Positions 17,584-25,627 of a stretch of 64,000 bases of DNA are shown here, in pieces (position 1 is the first letter of the stretch; every line of letters starts with the position of its first letter). The position numbers were made by a program, and so were the translations under genes. Under the pieces are notes generated by a model. That model made no database searches, was not told where the DNA came from, and saw nothing but the letters and a program-made list of their open reading frames with translations. Origin of the DNA: Flavobacterium cyclinae (GTDB taxonomy: Bacteria > Bacteroidota > Bacteroidia > Flavobacteriales > Flavobacteriaceae); the NCBI RefSeq assembly GCF_021172145.1, contig NZ_CP089095.1:1054001-1118000 (forward strand), given 5' to 3'.

Positions 17584-18791
17584 TCTTCAATACTAGTTGC
17601 CGCATTTTTTTTGGCATTTAGTTGATCTTCTTCTTGCTTTTTACTATTGAACATTAATCCAAACATCATAACTAATGCCATTATGATTATTACTTGTATG
17701 ATTAGTGATTTATTTGCCAAAGCTTCTTTTTGACTTAATGGAATAGTTAAAAACAATAAAATAGTAATCAATCCTCTTGGTGCAATAAAAACCAATGGAT
17801 TTACCGGAATTTTAAATATTTTTAAAAATATAAATCGAATTACAAAAATAGAAGCGACTATTAATAAAGCCCAAATGATTGTCTTAGAATTTAGTAATTC
17901 GCTAGTTTCTAGTAAATAACCAAATAATAAAAAAAATAAAGATCGAATTAGGAATACAATTTCATAAGTTAATTCTTTGAATCTTCTTACTTCTTTATTT
18001 AAAATTGCAGGTTGTAAACGTTCAATAAATTTATAGCGTTTTAATTCATCTAAATTTCCTAAAAAGAGTCCAAATAATAAAATGAAAATTAAGGCAGGTA
18101 AGTGATAAACTTTAGATATTTCATAAATTAAAACCACCATCAAAATAATTGGAGCAAATTTAATATGATGTTTAATTTTGCTCAATAAAAAAGCCAATCC
18201 GATTGTGGCAATAAACGTGATAACCAATATGATTAGAATTTGAAAAAATAAATTCACAAATCGTTCGGTATTAATTACTGCATTTAAGGTTACAAAATTA
18301 AAAAAGATAACTCCAAAAATATCTGACATACTACTTTCGTAAGTGACAAATTCTCTACTTTTAGAGGTTAAATTATGAACACTAGGTATAGCAATTGCGC
18401 TACTAATTATTGCAAATGGAATGGCGTTAGACAATGCCATTTTGTATGTTGTAGAAGGAGCTCCATAGTAGTAAAATGCATAAGCAAGTCCAAAGCTGAA
18501 AATCAGTATAGGTAAAAAAGCAATTAATGAAGTTTTACCAACAAATGCTAGTTTACTTTTATTAAGTTCTAACTCTAAGGAACCTTCCAATACGATTAAA
18601 ATTAATCCAATTGTTCCTAATACCGGAAGCACAGGAGTAAGGTCGGGAAGTGTTATGTGAAAAATATTTAGTAATTGCTTTACAGAAAAACCAAGAATTA
18701 ACAATAAAATTACAGAAGGAATCTTTGTCTTTGATGAACTAAAATCAAAGGCATAAGCTAAAAGTAATAAAACGCAAAGTGTAATTATCAA
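17580..18791 (-). CDS. Cation:proton antiporter, CPA1 type, TTG start
   Basis: 403 residues and about twelve hydrophobic helices covering the whole protein, ending with a short charged tail. The pattern VLEGSLELELNKSK, SDIFGVIFFNFVTLN and PVNPLVFIAPRGLITILL follows CPA1-type Na+/H+ exchangers, with ISSAIAIPSVHNLTSKSREF as the segment before the ion-binding helix. No cytoplasmic regulatory domain. No ATG or GTG is available near the conserved start: the frame opens with TTG at 18791 and is closed by a stop just 5 codons upstream, so TTG is the probable initiator. Confidence 0.82.
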   Translation of the reverse strand: MIITLCVLLLLAYAFDFSSSKTKIPSVILLLILGFSVKQLLNIFHITLPDLTPVLPVLGTIGLILIVLEGSLELELNKSKLAFVGKTSLIAFLPILIFSFGLAYAFYYYGAPSTTYKMALSNAIPFAIISSAIAIPSVHNLTSKSREFVTYESSMSDIFGVIFFNFVTLNAVINTERFVNLFFQILIILVITFIATIGLAFLLSKIKHHIKFAPIILMVVLIYEISKVYHLPALIFILLFGLFLGNLDELKRYKFIERLQPAILNKEVRRFKELTYEIVFLIRSLFFLLFGYLLETSELLNSKTIIWALLIVASIFVIRFIFLKIFKIPVNPLVFIAPRGLITILLFLTIPLSQKEALANKSLIIQVIIIMALVMMFGLMFNSKKQEEDQLNAKKNAATSIED

Positions 18792-18842
18792 AATAATTTG
18801 GCGTTAGAATAGTTAGTAAATTTTTAAGCTAACAATCGATGT

Positions 18843-18850
18843 CAAATATA
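18843..18850 (-). promoter_or_regulatory. -7 element of the CPA1 antiporter gene
   Basis: Minus-strand TATATTTG fits TAnnTTTG and lies 51 nt before the TTG start. Confidence 0.45.
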
Positions 18851-18867
18851 GAACAAATTTAGATTAA

Positions 18868-19644
18868 TTATTTCCTGTTTTTTTTCAAAATTTTATATTC
18901 TTCATAGCACGAACTTATAGCGTCCATAATTTGTAAATCATTTGCCGTTTGAATAAAATATTCTGAATAATTGCAATTCTGAAGAATTAACGGAATATCA
19001 TCTTTGTTAATCTCTAATAAGGCTGCTAGCGTTTCTCTGTCAAATTTGGTAGCCAAAAGATTCCTTACTGTATCATCTTTTTTCATTTCTTTTAGCTTTT
19101 TCATTTCATTAGGCCTTTTACCAAAGATATTATATAAAAAGTCTGCCGGATTAGAAATAGACCCAAGAAGTTTAGAAATAGCACCGGGTTTATAGGTGCC
19201 ACTTTCATAACCTGCTGGAAGCCCAGAAATACTATATCTGTAAGAATCATCCGCAACCGGAATTAATCTAGTATCTACTTCAACATAACCGGTTAAATTG
19301 TATTTAGCAACAACAACTTCGTCTAAAACATACGCTTTTTCAGTAAGATAAATTTTAGTAGGATTTTGTTTCACCCAGTCATTGGTTACTTTTACTTTAA
19401 CCGTTTCATAGCTTAAGTATGAAAAAAGGATTGTATCATTTACTTTTCCTTCAATTTCAAATGTTCCACTTGGACTAGTAACTGTACCTTTAACACGTGT
19501 GGTATTAATTACGTGTACGTTACTCAAAGGAAGTTTGGTGTCATTCTGAATCACCGTACCTTTTAATATAGTTACTAGTGAGTCAGTTTGAGACCAACCC
19601 AAATTTGAAATAATTAGAAAAAGAAAAACTACAAAAGATCTCAT
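18868..19644 (-). CDS. Secreted protein with carboxypeptidase-regulatory (CarboxypepD_reg-like) domain
   Basis: 258 residues: signal peptide MRSFVVFLFLIISNLGWSQ, then an Ig-like regulatory domain at about 25-105 recognised by LKGTVIQNDTKLPLSNVHV, GTVTSPSGTFEIEG and DTILFSYLSYETV, a layout shared with the N-terminal plugs of Bacteroidota TonB receptors. No TonB beta-barrel follows; the remaining ~150 residues are helical and charged. It is a member of a common flavobacterial family of unknown role at the cell envelope. A -7 element is 18 nt upstream. Confidence 0.8.
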   Translation of the reverse strand: MRSFVVFLFLIISNLGWSQTDSLVTILKGTVIQNDTKLPLSNVHVINTTRVKGTVTSPSGTFEIEGKVNDTILFSYLSYETVKVKVTNDWVKQNPTKIYLTEKAYVLDEVVVAKYNLTGYVEVDTRLIPVADDSYRYSISGLPAGYESGTYKPGAISKLLGSISNPADFLYNIFGKRPNEMKKLKEMKKDDTVRNLLATKFDRETLAALLEINKDDIPLILQNCNYSEYFIQTANDLQIMDAISSCYEEYKILKKNRK

Positions 19645-19661
19645 CCTTTAAAATATTGATT

Positions 19662-19669
19662 CAAAAATA
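19662..19669 (-). promoter_or_regulatory. -7 element of the CarboxypepD_reg-like gene
   Basis: Minus-strand TATTTTTG fits TAnnTTTG, 17 nt before the ATG at 19644. Confidence 0.45.
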
Positions 19670-19730
19670 CAAATCAAAAGGGGATATTTTGTAGTTTTCT
19701 ATAAATTTATAAGAAAATTAACTAAAAAAA

Positions 19731-21599
19731 TTAACTTCTTCTTGGTCTTCTTGGTCTTGATGAATCTCCAGCACTTTCAGCACGTCTTGGAGCGCCTTCT
19801 CTTCTTGATGAAGATCCGCTTCTTTCGCCTCTAAAACCACCTTCTTTTCTCGATGAATTTCTATCACTTCTGAAACCGCCATCTCTTCCGCCATCTCTTC
19901 TTGGTGCAGAACCACTTCTTTCGCCTCTAAATCCACCATCACGTCTTCCTCCACCTGAATTTCTTCCATTATGGTCGCGTCTTGAATTACTACCGCCATC
20001 GTTTTTAGAAATCTCAACGTTAATTCTTCTACCGTTTAAATCATACCCGTTTAAAGTTTCCATTACTTTTTCAGTATGTTCGCCATCGGTATTAAAGAAA
20101 GAGAAACCTTCTTTTACGTCTACTTTAAATACATCATCACGACCTAATTCTAAAGTTTCTTTTAAGAAGTCTTTCAATTGCATCCAATCGAAATCATCTC
20201 TTGCACCAATATTGATGAAATAACGAACTGGATCACCCGCTCTAATTTCTCTTGGTTCAGAACTTCTTTCACTTTTTTCAGAAGCAATATCGCGTTTCTT
20301 TTTGTAGTAGTTTAAGAATCTATTGAATTCTACAGAAACCATTCTTTTAATCAATTCTTCTTTAGATAAATCTTGGAAAACTTCATAAATAGCCGGTAAG
20401 TAGTTGTCAATTTCGTGATCAACTTCTGTATCGTGAATTTTGTTTGCTAAGTGTAATAACTGAATTTCGCAGATTTCAATTCCTGAAGGAATCGTTTTTT
20501 CTTCAAATTTTTGTTTGATGATACGTTCAATAGAGTGAATTTTTCTCAATTCACTTTTCGTAACGATTACAATTGAAGTTCCTAATTTTCCAGCTCTTCC
20601 TGTTCTTCCTGAACGGTGGTTGTACGTTTCAATTTCATCTGGTAATTGATAATTTACTACGTGAGTAACATTATCAACGTCAATTCCACGAGCCGCAACG
20701 TCTGTTGCAACTAGCATTTGAATTTGACGACCTCTAAATGATTTCATTACGCCATCACGTTGTGCTTGCGATAAATCACCATGTAAAGCTGCAGCATTAT
20801 AACCATCTTCGATTAATTTTTCAGCAACTGCTTGTGTATCACGTTTTGTTCTACAGAAAACCACAGAAAAAATGTCTGGATTAGCATCTGCTAAACGTTT
20901 TAAAGCTTCGTAACGGTCTCTTGCGTTTACCACGTAATATTCGTGAGAAACAGTAGCCGAACCTGAATTTTTATGTCCAACTGTAATTTCTTCAGGATTA
21001 GACATAAATTGTTTAGCAATACGCGCAACTTCTTGTGGCATAGTTGCAGAGAATAACCAAGTGTTTTTCTCGTCTGGTGTGTCCGATAAAATGGAACAAA
21101 TATCTTCGTAGAATCCCATATTTAACATCTCATCTGCCTCATCTAAGATACAAAAATCGATATTTTTAATGTTTACAAGACCTCTGTTAATCATGTCTTG
21201 CATTCTACCTGGTGTAGCTACAATAATTTGAGCTCCACGTTTTACTTCTCTAGCTTGTTCTGTAATGCTTGCACCACCATAAACAGCTACGGTATGTAAA
21301 CCTTTAATGTACTTAGAGTACAATTTAATTTCGTTGGTGATTTGTAAGCATAACTCACGCGTTGGCGATAAAATTAATGCCTGTGTATTTCTGTTTTCAG
21401 CATCAATTTTTTGAATTAGAGGAAAACCAAAAGCTGCGGTTTTTCCTGTTCCTGTTTGCGCTAAGGCTACTAAGTCTGTGTTTTGTTCCAATAGTACTGG
21501 AATCGCTTTTTCTTGCACTTCTGACGGATTTTCAAATCCTAGATCTTTAATCGCCAGCAGTAGCGACTCATTCAATCCTAATTGTTCAAATTTATTCAT
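19731..21599 (-). CDS. DEAD-box ATP-dependent RNA helicase with DbpA-type RNA-binding domain
   Basis: 622 residues. Core motifs in order: FENPSEVQEKAIPVLL (Q motif), AQTGTGKT (Walker A, ~46), PTRELCLQ, TPGRM, DEAD (~154), SAT, then the second RecA domain with VFCRTKRDTQ, ATDVAARGID and HRSGRTGRAGK. Residues ~465-540 form a DbpA-like RRM (FFNTDGEHTEKVMETLNGYDLNGRRINVEIS). The tail is a low-complexity Arg-Gly-Ser-rich segment with repeats of the type FRGERSGS and RRDGG, typical of RNA-binding condensate-forming tails. Probable roles are cold-shock translation, ribosome assembly or mRNA decay (DeaD/CshA-like). Confidence 0.92.
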   Translation of the reverse strand: MNKFEQLGLNESLLLAIKDLGFENPSEVQEKAIPVLLEQNTDLVALAQTGTGKTAAFGFPLIQKIDAENRNTQALILSPTRELCLQITNEIKLYSKYIKGLHTVAVYGGASITEQAREVKRGAQIIVATPGRMQDMINRGLVNIKNIDFCILDEADEMLNMGFYEDICSILSDTPDEKNTWLFSATMPQEVARIAKQFMSNPEEITVGHKNSGSATVSHEYYVVNARDRYEALKRLADANPDIFSVVFCRTKRDTQAVAEKLIEDGYNAAALHGDLSQAQRDGVMKSFRGRQIQMLVATDVAARGIDVDNVTHVVNYQLPDEIETYNHRSGRTGRAGKLGTSIVIVTKSELRKIHSIERIIKQKFEEKTIPSGIEICEIQLLHLANKIHDTEVDHEIDNYLPAIYEVFQDLSKEELIKRMVSVEFNRFLNYYKKKRDIASEKSERSSEPREIRAGDPVRYFINIGARDDFDWMQLKDFLKETLELGRDDVFKVDVKEGFSFFNTDGEHTEKVMETLNGYDLNGRRINVEISKNDGGSNSRRDHNGRNSGGGRRDGGFRGERSGSAPRRDGGRDGGFRSDRNSSRKEGGFRGERSGSSSRREGAPRRAESAGDSSRPRRPRRS

Positions 21600-21619
21600 A
21601 AAATATTTTAAATTGGGTG

Positions 21620-21627
21620 CAAAGGTA
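21620..21627 (-). promoter_or_regulatory. -7 element of the DEAD-box helicase gene
   Basis: Minus-strand TACCTTTG fits TAnnTTTG, 20 nt before the ATG at 21599. Confidence 0.5.
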
Positions 21628-21758
21628 CGCTTTATAAATCAGATAAACTAATTTGTTATTAATTGATTTTCAATTAATTACATTTTTGATATTTTTCACA
21701 TAATTTATAAAAAATGTTTTATTGGTTAAATCGAATAAAAAAAATGTTCAAAATGAAG

Positions 21759-21766
21759 TAAATTTG
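21759..21766 (+). promoter_or_regulatory. -7 element of the TRIC channel gene
   Basis: TAAATTTG fits TAnnTTTG, 16 nt before the ATG at 21783. Confidence 0.45.
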
Positions 21767-21782
21767 TAAGAAAAGATACAAG

Positions 21783-22397
21783 ATGTTTGAACTTTTAGAT
21801 GTTACGGGAACTCTAGTATTTGCTATTTCGGGTGCTTTGACTGCTATGTACAAAAAGTTAGACTTATTTGGGGTATATTGTATTGCTTTTGTAACTGCTT
21901 TAGGAGGCGGAACAGTTCGGGATGTCATGATAGGAAGAACGCCGGTTGGTTGGATGTTAGATATTGATTATGTTTTCATAATTACTTTAGGTTTTCTACT
22001 TTCTATAATATTCAATCGGTATTTAGAGCGTTTGCGAATCTCCATGTTGTTGTTTGACACCATTGGATTAGGGGTTTTTACTTTAATTGGTTTAGAAAAA
22101 GGAATTGAATTTGGATTAAGTCCAGTAATTTGTGTAATTTTAGGAACATTAACAGCTACTTTTGGTGGAGTAATTCGCGATATTTTGTGTAATGAAATTC
22201 CGGTTTTGTTCCGAAAGGAAATTTATGCTACGCTTTGTATTGCAGGTGGAATTTTATTCTTCTTATTACAACAGTTGAAAATATCAGATGACTTAATATC
22301 GCTGATAGTTGCAATTTTTATTATCACCTTTCGATTAATAGCTTTTAAATACAATTGGAGTTTGCCTATTGGTTCTGTTTTTGTAAAAAAAGAATAA
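21783..22397 (+). CDS. Trimeric intracellular cation (TRIC) channel family protein, YicG/YadS-like
   Basis: 204 residues and seven predicted transmembrane helices, arranged as two homologous halves. Each half carries the family's glycine-rich segment: [17 protein letters not shown] in the first and [18 protein letters not shown] in the second. The N terminus ([19 protein letters not shown]) is also typical. Prokaryotic TRIC proteins are homotrimeric K+-permeable channels. The last 32 nt overlap the 3' end of the convergent rdgB gene, so the two coding regions share antisense sequence. Confidence 0.88.
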   Translation: MFELLDVTGTLVFAISGALTAMYKKLDLFGVYCIAFVTALGGGTVRDVMIGRTPVGWMLDIDYVFIITLGFLLSIIFNRYLERLRISMLLFDTIGLGVFTLIGLEKGIEFGLSPVICVILGTLTATFGGVIRDILCNEIPVLFRKEIYATLCIAGGILFFLLQQLKISDDLISLIVAIFIITFRLIAFKYNWSLPIGSVFVKKE

Positions 22398-22947
22398 GTT
22401 CTTTTACGGCAATTCCTCTGTGGCTAATGGTTGATTTTTCTTGCATTGTTAATTCAGCAAAGGTTTTATCAAATCCGTCAGCAACGAAAATAGGATCGTA
22501 GCCAAAACCATTGGTTCCGATTTTTTCCTCTATAATTTTTCCGTCAATAATACCCGTAAATAAATTTTGTTTACCATTAAGATTTAGAGCAATCACTGTT
22601 TTAAAATTGGCTTTTCGATTTGATTTTCCTTTTAATTCATCTAAAAGTTTATCCATATTATCGTTGGCATCTTTTTGTTCGCCTGCATATCGAGCCGAAT
22701 AAACTCCAGGAGCGCCATTCAAAGCATCTACTTCTAAACCTGTATCATCAGCAAAACAATCAAAACCATATTTCTCGGTAACGTAATTAGCTTTTAATAT
22801 TGCATTTCCTTCAATAGTTTCAGCAGTTTCTGGGATATCTTCGGTGCATCCAATTTCTTCTAAACTAAGTATTTGAATAGAATTTGGAACTAAAGCTTGA
22901 ATTTCTTGAATTTTATTTTTGTTGTTGGATGCAAATACAAGTTTCAT
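22366..22947 (-). CDS. rdgB: RdgB/HAM1 non-canonical purine NTP pyrophosphatase
   Basis: 193 residues. It hydrolyses dITP, ITP and XTP to monophosphates, cleaning the nucleotide pool. Motifs: [15 protein letters not shown] at the N terminus binds the triphosphate, [20 protein letters not shown] contains the catalytic Asp pair, and FGYDPIFV plus [10 protein letters not shown] complete the active site. The final codons overlap the opposite TRIC gene by 32 nt. A -7 element of its own lies at 22965-22972, and a separate small-RNA candidate with a terminator lies further upstream. Confidence 0.94.
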   Translation of the reverse strand: MKLVFASNNKNKIQEIQALVPNSIQILSLEEIGCTEDIPETAETIEGNAILKANYVTEKYGFDCFADDTGLEVDALNGAPGVYSARYAGEQKDANDNMDKLLDELKGKSNRKANFKTVIALNLNGKQNLFTGIIDGKIIEEKIGTNGFGYDPIFVADGFDKTFAELTMQEKSTISHRGIAVKELILFLQKQNQ

Positions 22948-22964
22948 ATAACAGAATTAAATAA

Positions 22965-22972
22965 CAAAGATA
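22965..22972 (-). promoter_or_regulatory. -7 element of rdgB
   Basis: Minus-strand TATCTTTG fits TAnnTTTG, 17 nt before the ATG at 22947; it lies downstream of the small-RNA terminator and so should drive rdgB alone. Confidence 0.5.
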
Positions 22973-22984
22973 GGAAATGTATAA

Positions 22985-23053
22985 AAAGTAAAAAAGTCGA
23001 GGTGGAGCCCCCGACTTTTTAAGTGAACGTGTAACCACATTGCTGTGCGTTCA
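22985..23053 (-). ncRNA. Candidate small structured RNA with own promoter and terminator
   Basis: On the minus strand a -7 element (TACCTTTG, 23065-23058) is followed after 4 nt by a hairpin with outer stem TGAACG/CGTTCA (23053-23048 with 23029-23024). Inside it a CACA/TGTG stem is capped by a GCAA tetraloop of the GNRA type. Three nt later comes a 12-bp terminator stem (23020-22991) followed by U-rich sequence. In the minus-strand fold the terminator has a G-U pair where the plus-strand fold would have an A-C mismatch, which supports transcription from the minus strand. There is no reading frame. Predicted length is about 65-70 nt. I cannot place it in a known family. Confidence 0.55.
22991..23020 (-). 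terminator. Terminator hairpin of the small-RNA candidate
   Basis: Stem AAAAAGTCG/CGACTTTTT extended inward by three more pairs (one G-U) around a six-base loop; T-rich sequence follows on the minus strand. Confidence 0.65.
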
Positions 23054-23057
23054 GGTG

Positions 23058-23065
23058 CAAAGGTA
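23058..23065 (-). promoter_or_regulatory. -7 element of the small-RNA candidate
   Basis: Minus-strand TACCTTTG fits TAnnTTTG; the next base-paired segment starts 4 nt later, where transcription would begin. Confidence 0.5.
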
Positions 23066-23159
23066 ATCGCATTTATCGATTTACCAAGCTTTTTTGAAAT
23101 TTTATTTTGGTTGGTAATTTTTTTAGCCTTAAAATTTATAATAAAAACTTTTTTCTTTA

Positions 23160-23167
23160 TACTTTTG
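23160..23167 (+). promoter_or_regulatory. -7 element of the alpha-oxoamine synthase gene
   Basis: TACTTTTG fits TAnnTTTG, 27 nt before the ATG at 23195. Confidence 0.5.
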
Positions 23168-23194
23168 TCGCGTTTTAAACACCTATTATATATC

Positions 23195-24454
23195 ATGGTA
23201 AAAGATTTATTCGAAAGAATTCAAAACAATAAAGGTCCGTTAGGAAAATGGGCTTCACAAGCAGAAGGATATTATGTTTTTCCTAAATTAGAGGGAGAGT
23301 TAGGTCCAAGAATGATGTTTCATGGAAAAAAGATTTTGAACTGGAGTATCAATGATTATTTAGGATTAGCAAATCATCCTGAAGTAAGAAAAGCAGACGA
23401 AGAAGCTGCAAAACAATATGGAGCTGCTTATCCAATGGGAGCTCGTATGATGAGTGGTCATACAAATTATCACGAACAATTAGAGAAAGAATTAGCAGCT
23501 TTTGTAATGAAAGAATCTGCTTATTTATTAAACTTTGGTTACCAAGGAATGGTGTCTATTATTGATGCTTTGGTTTCAAAAAATGATATTATTGTTTATG
23601 ATGTTGATTCACATGCATGTATCATTGATGGTGTTCGTTTACACATGGGAAAACGTTTTACATACAAACACAATGATTTAGAAAGTATGGAGAAAAACCT
23701 TCAGAGAGCTACTAAAATGGCAGAAGAAACTGGAGGAGGGATTTTATTCATTACGGAAGGTGTATTTGGAATGCGTGGTCAACAAGGTAAATTGAAAGAA
23801 ATTGTTGCCTTAAAAGAAAAATATAATTTCCGATTATTAGTTGACGATGCTCATGGTTTTGGTACATTAGGTAAAACAGGAGCAGGAGCAGGAGAAGAGC
23901 AAGGTTGTCAAGACGGAATTGATGTGTATTTCTCAACTTTTGCTAAATCGATGGCAAATATTGGAGCATTCGTAGCAGCTGATAAAGATGTAATTGATTA
24001 TTTAAAATACAACTTACGTTCGCAAATGTTTGCAAAAGCGTTACCAATGATTCAAACTATTGGGTCATTAAAACGTTTAGAGCTTTTACGTAATTCTTCT
24101 GAAATTAAAGATAAATTATGGGAGAATGTAAATGCGTTACAAAATGGATTGAAAGAAAGAGGTTTCAACATTGGTGATACCAATACTTGTATTACTCCTG
24201 TTTACTTAGAAGGTTCAATTCCAGAAGCTATGGTAATGGTGAACGATTTAAGAGAAAACTACGGTATTTTCTTGTCTATCGTTGTATATCCGGTAATTCC
24301 AAAAGGTATTATTTTATTAAGAATGATTCCAACAGCTTCTCACACAATGCAAGATATTAGCGAAACATTAGCTGCTTTTGAAGCTATTCGTGAAAAATTA
24401 GTAAATGGAACTTACAAACAAATTGCTGAAGCAAATGTTCAAAATGTAGAATAA
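23195..24454 (+). CDS. Alpha-oxoamine synthase family PLP enzyme (KBL/SPT-like)
   Basis: 419 residues from ATG 23195; the frame is open further upstream but that part lies across the promoter and small-RNA region. Fold-type I PLP enzyme condensing an amino acid with an acyl-CoA. Landmarks: WSINDYLGLANHPEV, GARMMSGHTNYHEQLE (substrate binding), DVDSHACIIDG (His stacking on PLP), VDDAHGFGTLGKTG, and STFAKSMANIGAF at about 250, whose Lys forms the Schiff base. The family includes 2-amino-3-ketobutyrate ligase, 8-amino-7-oxononanoate synthase and serine palmitoyltransferase. No biotin or threonine-degradation gene is near, so serine palmitoyltransferase is plausible but not shown. Confidence 0.85.
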   Translation: MVKDLFERIQNNKGPLGKWASQAEGYYVFPKLEGELGPRMMFHGKKILNWSINDYLGLANHPEVRKADEEAAKQYGAAYPMGARMMSGHTNYHEQLEKELAAFVMKESAYLLNFGYQGMVSIIDALVSKNDIIVYDVDSHACIIDGVRLHMGKRFTYKHNDLESMEKNLQRATKMAEETGGGILFITEGVFGMRGQQGKLKEIVALKEKYNFRLLVDDAHGFGTLGKTGAGAGEEQGCQDGIDVYFSTFAKSMANIGAFVAADKDVIDYLKYNLRSQMFAKALPMIQTIGSLKRLELLRNSSEIKDKLWENVNALQNGLKERGFNIGDTNTCITPVYLEGSIPEAMVMVNDLRENYGIFLSIVVYPVIPKGIILLRMIPTASHTMQDISETLAAFEAIREKLVNGTYKQIAEANVQNVE

Positions 24455-24474
24455 TACATAAAAAATAATTAAAC

Positions 24475-24507
24475 AAAAAAGGGATTCAATTTGAATCCCT
24501 TTTTTTA
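24475..24507. terminator. Bidirectional terminator
   Basis: GGGATTC (24481-24487) and GAATCCC (24493-24499) form a stem flanked by an A run before and a T run after, so it can end both the plus-strand oxoamine synthase gene and the minus-strand acyltransferase-like gene, whose stop codon lies in its T run. Confidence 0.8.
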
Positions 24508-25626
24508 TGTAAGATCCTTTTTATAGGTTCTTCTTCTTTTGTTAATTTTTGAATTAAAATGCTTCCATAAATTATGTATAGCATGGTTTTCTTCTAATTC
24601 AGGTGTTCTAATGCAAGTTTCAATACCTTTGGCTTCGCAAACTTTATAATATTCATCAAAAATAAGAGCTGTTACTCCCTTACTTTGGTAATCAGGATGA
24701 ACTCCAATTAGATAAAAAACAATTTCTTTTGAATGTTTGCGCGCTTGTAATAAATGATAAAATCCAAAAGGGAAAAGTTTACCATTTGCTTTTTTTAGAG
24801 CATTTGCAAATCCTGGCATTACAATAGCAAAAGCAATCATAGTATCATTTTTATCAACAATGAATTTAATAAATTCGGGATTAATGAAACCAATATATTT
24901 CTTTTTAAAATAGGCTTTTTGAATGTCGTTTATAGGAACAAAAGATTGTAGTTTTGAATAGGTCTCATTAAACAAATCAAACATTTTGTCCACATAAGGC
25001 ATAATGTCTTTTGTTTTTGTAAAGTTCAAACATCGTAACTCATAACGTTTTTTTATAAGTTGGCTTGCTTTTTGAAAAGGTTCTGGATTGATTCCTTTAA
25101 ATGAAAAATCACTTTCAATATATTCTTTCTCTTTTATGTAGCCAAGTTGCTCTAAATGGGTAATGTAATAAGGTTGACTGTACCAAGTAATCATATTGCC
25201 TAATTGGTCAAACCCTTCACTTAATATTCCAACTTTATCAAGATTTGAGAATCCCATTGGACCTTCAATATGATCCATATTGTGTTTACGTCCTAATTCT
25301 TCTACTTTGTTTAATAGTGCTTTGGTAACTTCGATGTCATCAATAACATCAAACCAACCAAAACGAGTTTTTCTTTTGTGTAAGATATTAACTTCTTCCC
25401 AATTGATAATAGCAGCTACTTTACCAACAATTTTACCGTCTTTATATGCTAGATAAAAATGTGCTTCGGCTGTTTGAAGTGCAGGGTTTTTTGTTTTGTC
25501 AAAAGTTTCTAATTCTTCCGCTATAATTGGCGGAATCCAGTTTGGATTGTTTTTGTATAATTCGAAAGAAAACATAACGTAATCTTTCATTTCTTTTTTG
25601 GTAAGTGCTTCTTTAATTGTTATCAT
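24505..25626 (-). CDS. GNAT-fold acyltransferase-like protein of unknown substrate
   Basis: 373 residues from ATG 25626, chosen because it follows the stop of the upstream gene by one base; an ATG at 25641 overlaps that gene. The N-terminal half holds the segments FELYKNNPNWIPPIIAEEL, EAHFYLAYKDGKIVGKVAA and MDHIEGPMGFSNLDKVGIL, which recur in a widespread family of ~380-residue proteins of the acyl-CoA N-acyltransferase superfamily. The C-terminal IGVHPDYQSKGVTALIFDE is the acyl-CoA-binding motif A of GNAT enzymes. It is convergent with the alpha-oxoamine synthase gene. Its substrate is not known; an N-acyl transfer in lipid synthesis is one possibility. Confidence 0.78.
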   Translation of the reverse strand: MITIKEALTKKEMKDYVMFSFELYKNNPNWIPPIIAEELETFDKTKNPALQTAEAHFYLAYKDGKIVGKVAAIINWEEVNILHKRKTRFGWFDVIDDIEVTKALLNKVEELGRKHNMDHIEGPMGFSNLDKVGILSEGFDQLGNMITWYSQPYYITHLEQLGYIKEKEYIESDFSFKGINPEPFQKASQLIKKRYELRCLNFTKTKDIMPYVDKMFDLFNETYSKLQSFVPINDIQKAYFKKKYIGFINPEFIKFIVDKNDTMIAFAIVMPGFANALKKANGKLFPFGFYHLLQARKHSKEIVFYLIGVHPDYQSKGVTALIFDEYYKVCEAKGIETCIRTPELEENHAIHNLWKHFNSKINKRRRTYKKDLT

Positions 25627-25627
25627 T

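Noticed and set aside
19718..20017. A repetitive Glu/Asp-rich frame inside the DEAD-box helicase gene
   Set aside because: It is an out-of-frame reading of the Arg-Gly-rich tail of the helicase; the repeats arise from the helicase codons.
23045..23194. Fifty-residue N-terminal extension of the alpha-oxoamine synthase
   Set aside because: It crosses the small-RNA candidate and the -7 element at 23160; MVKDLFERI at 23195 is the fitting start.
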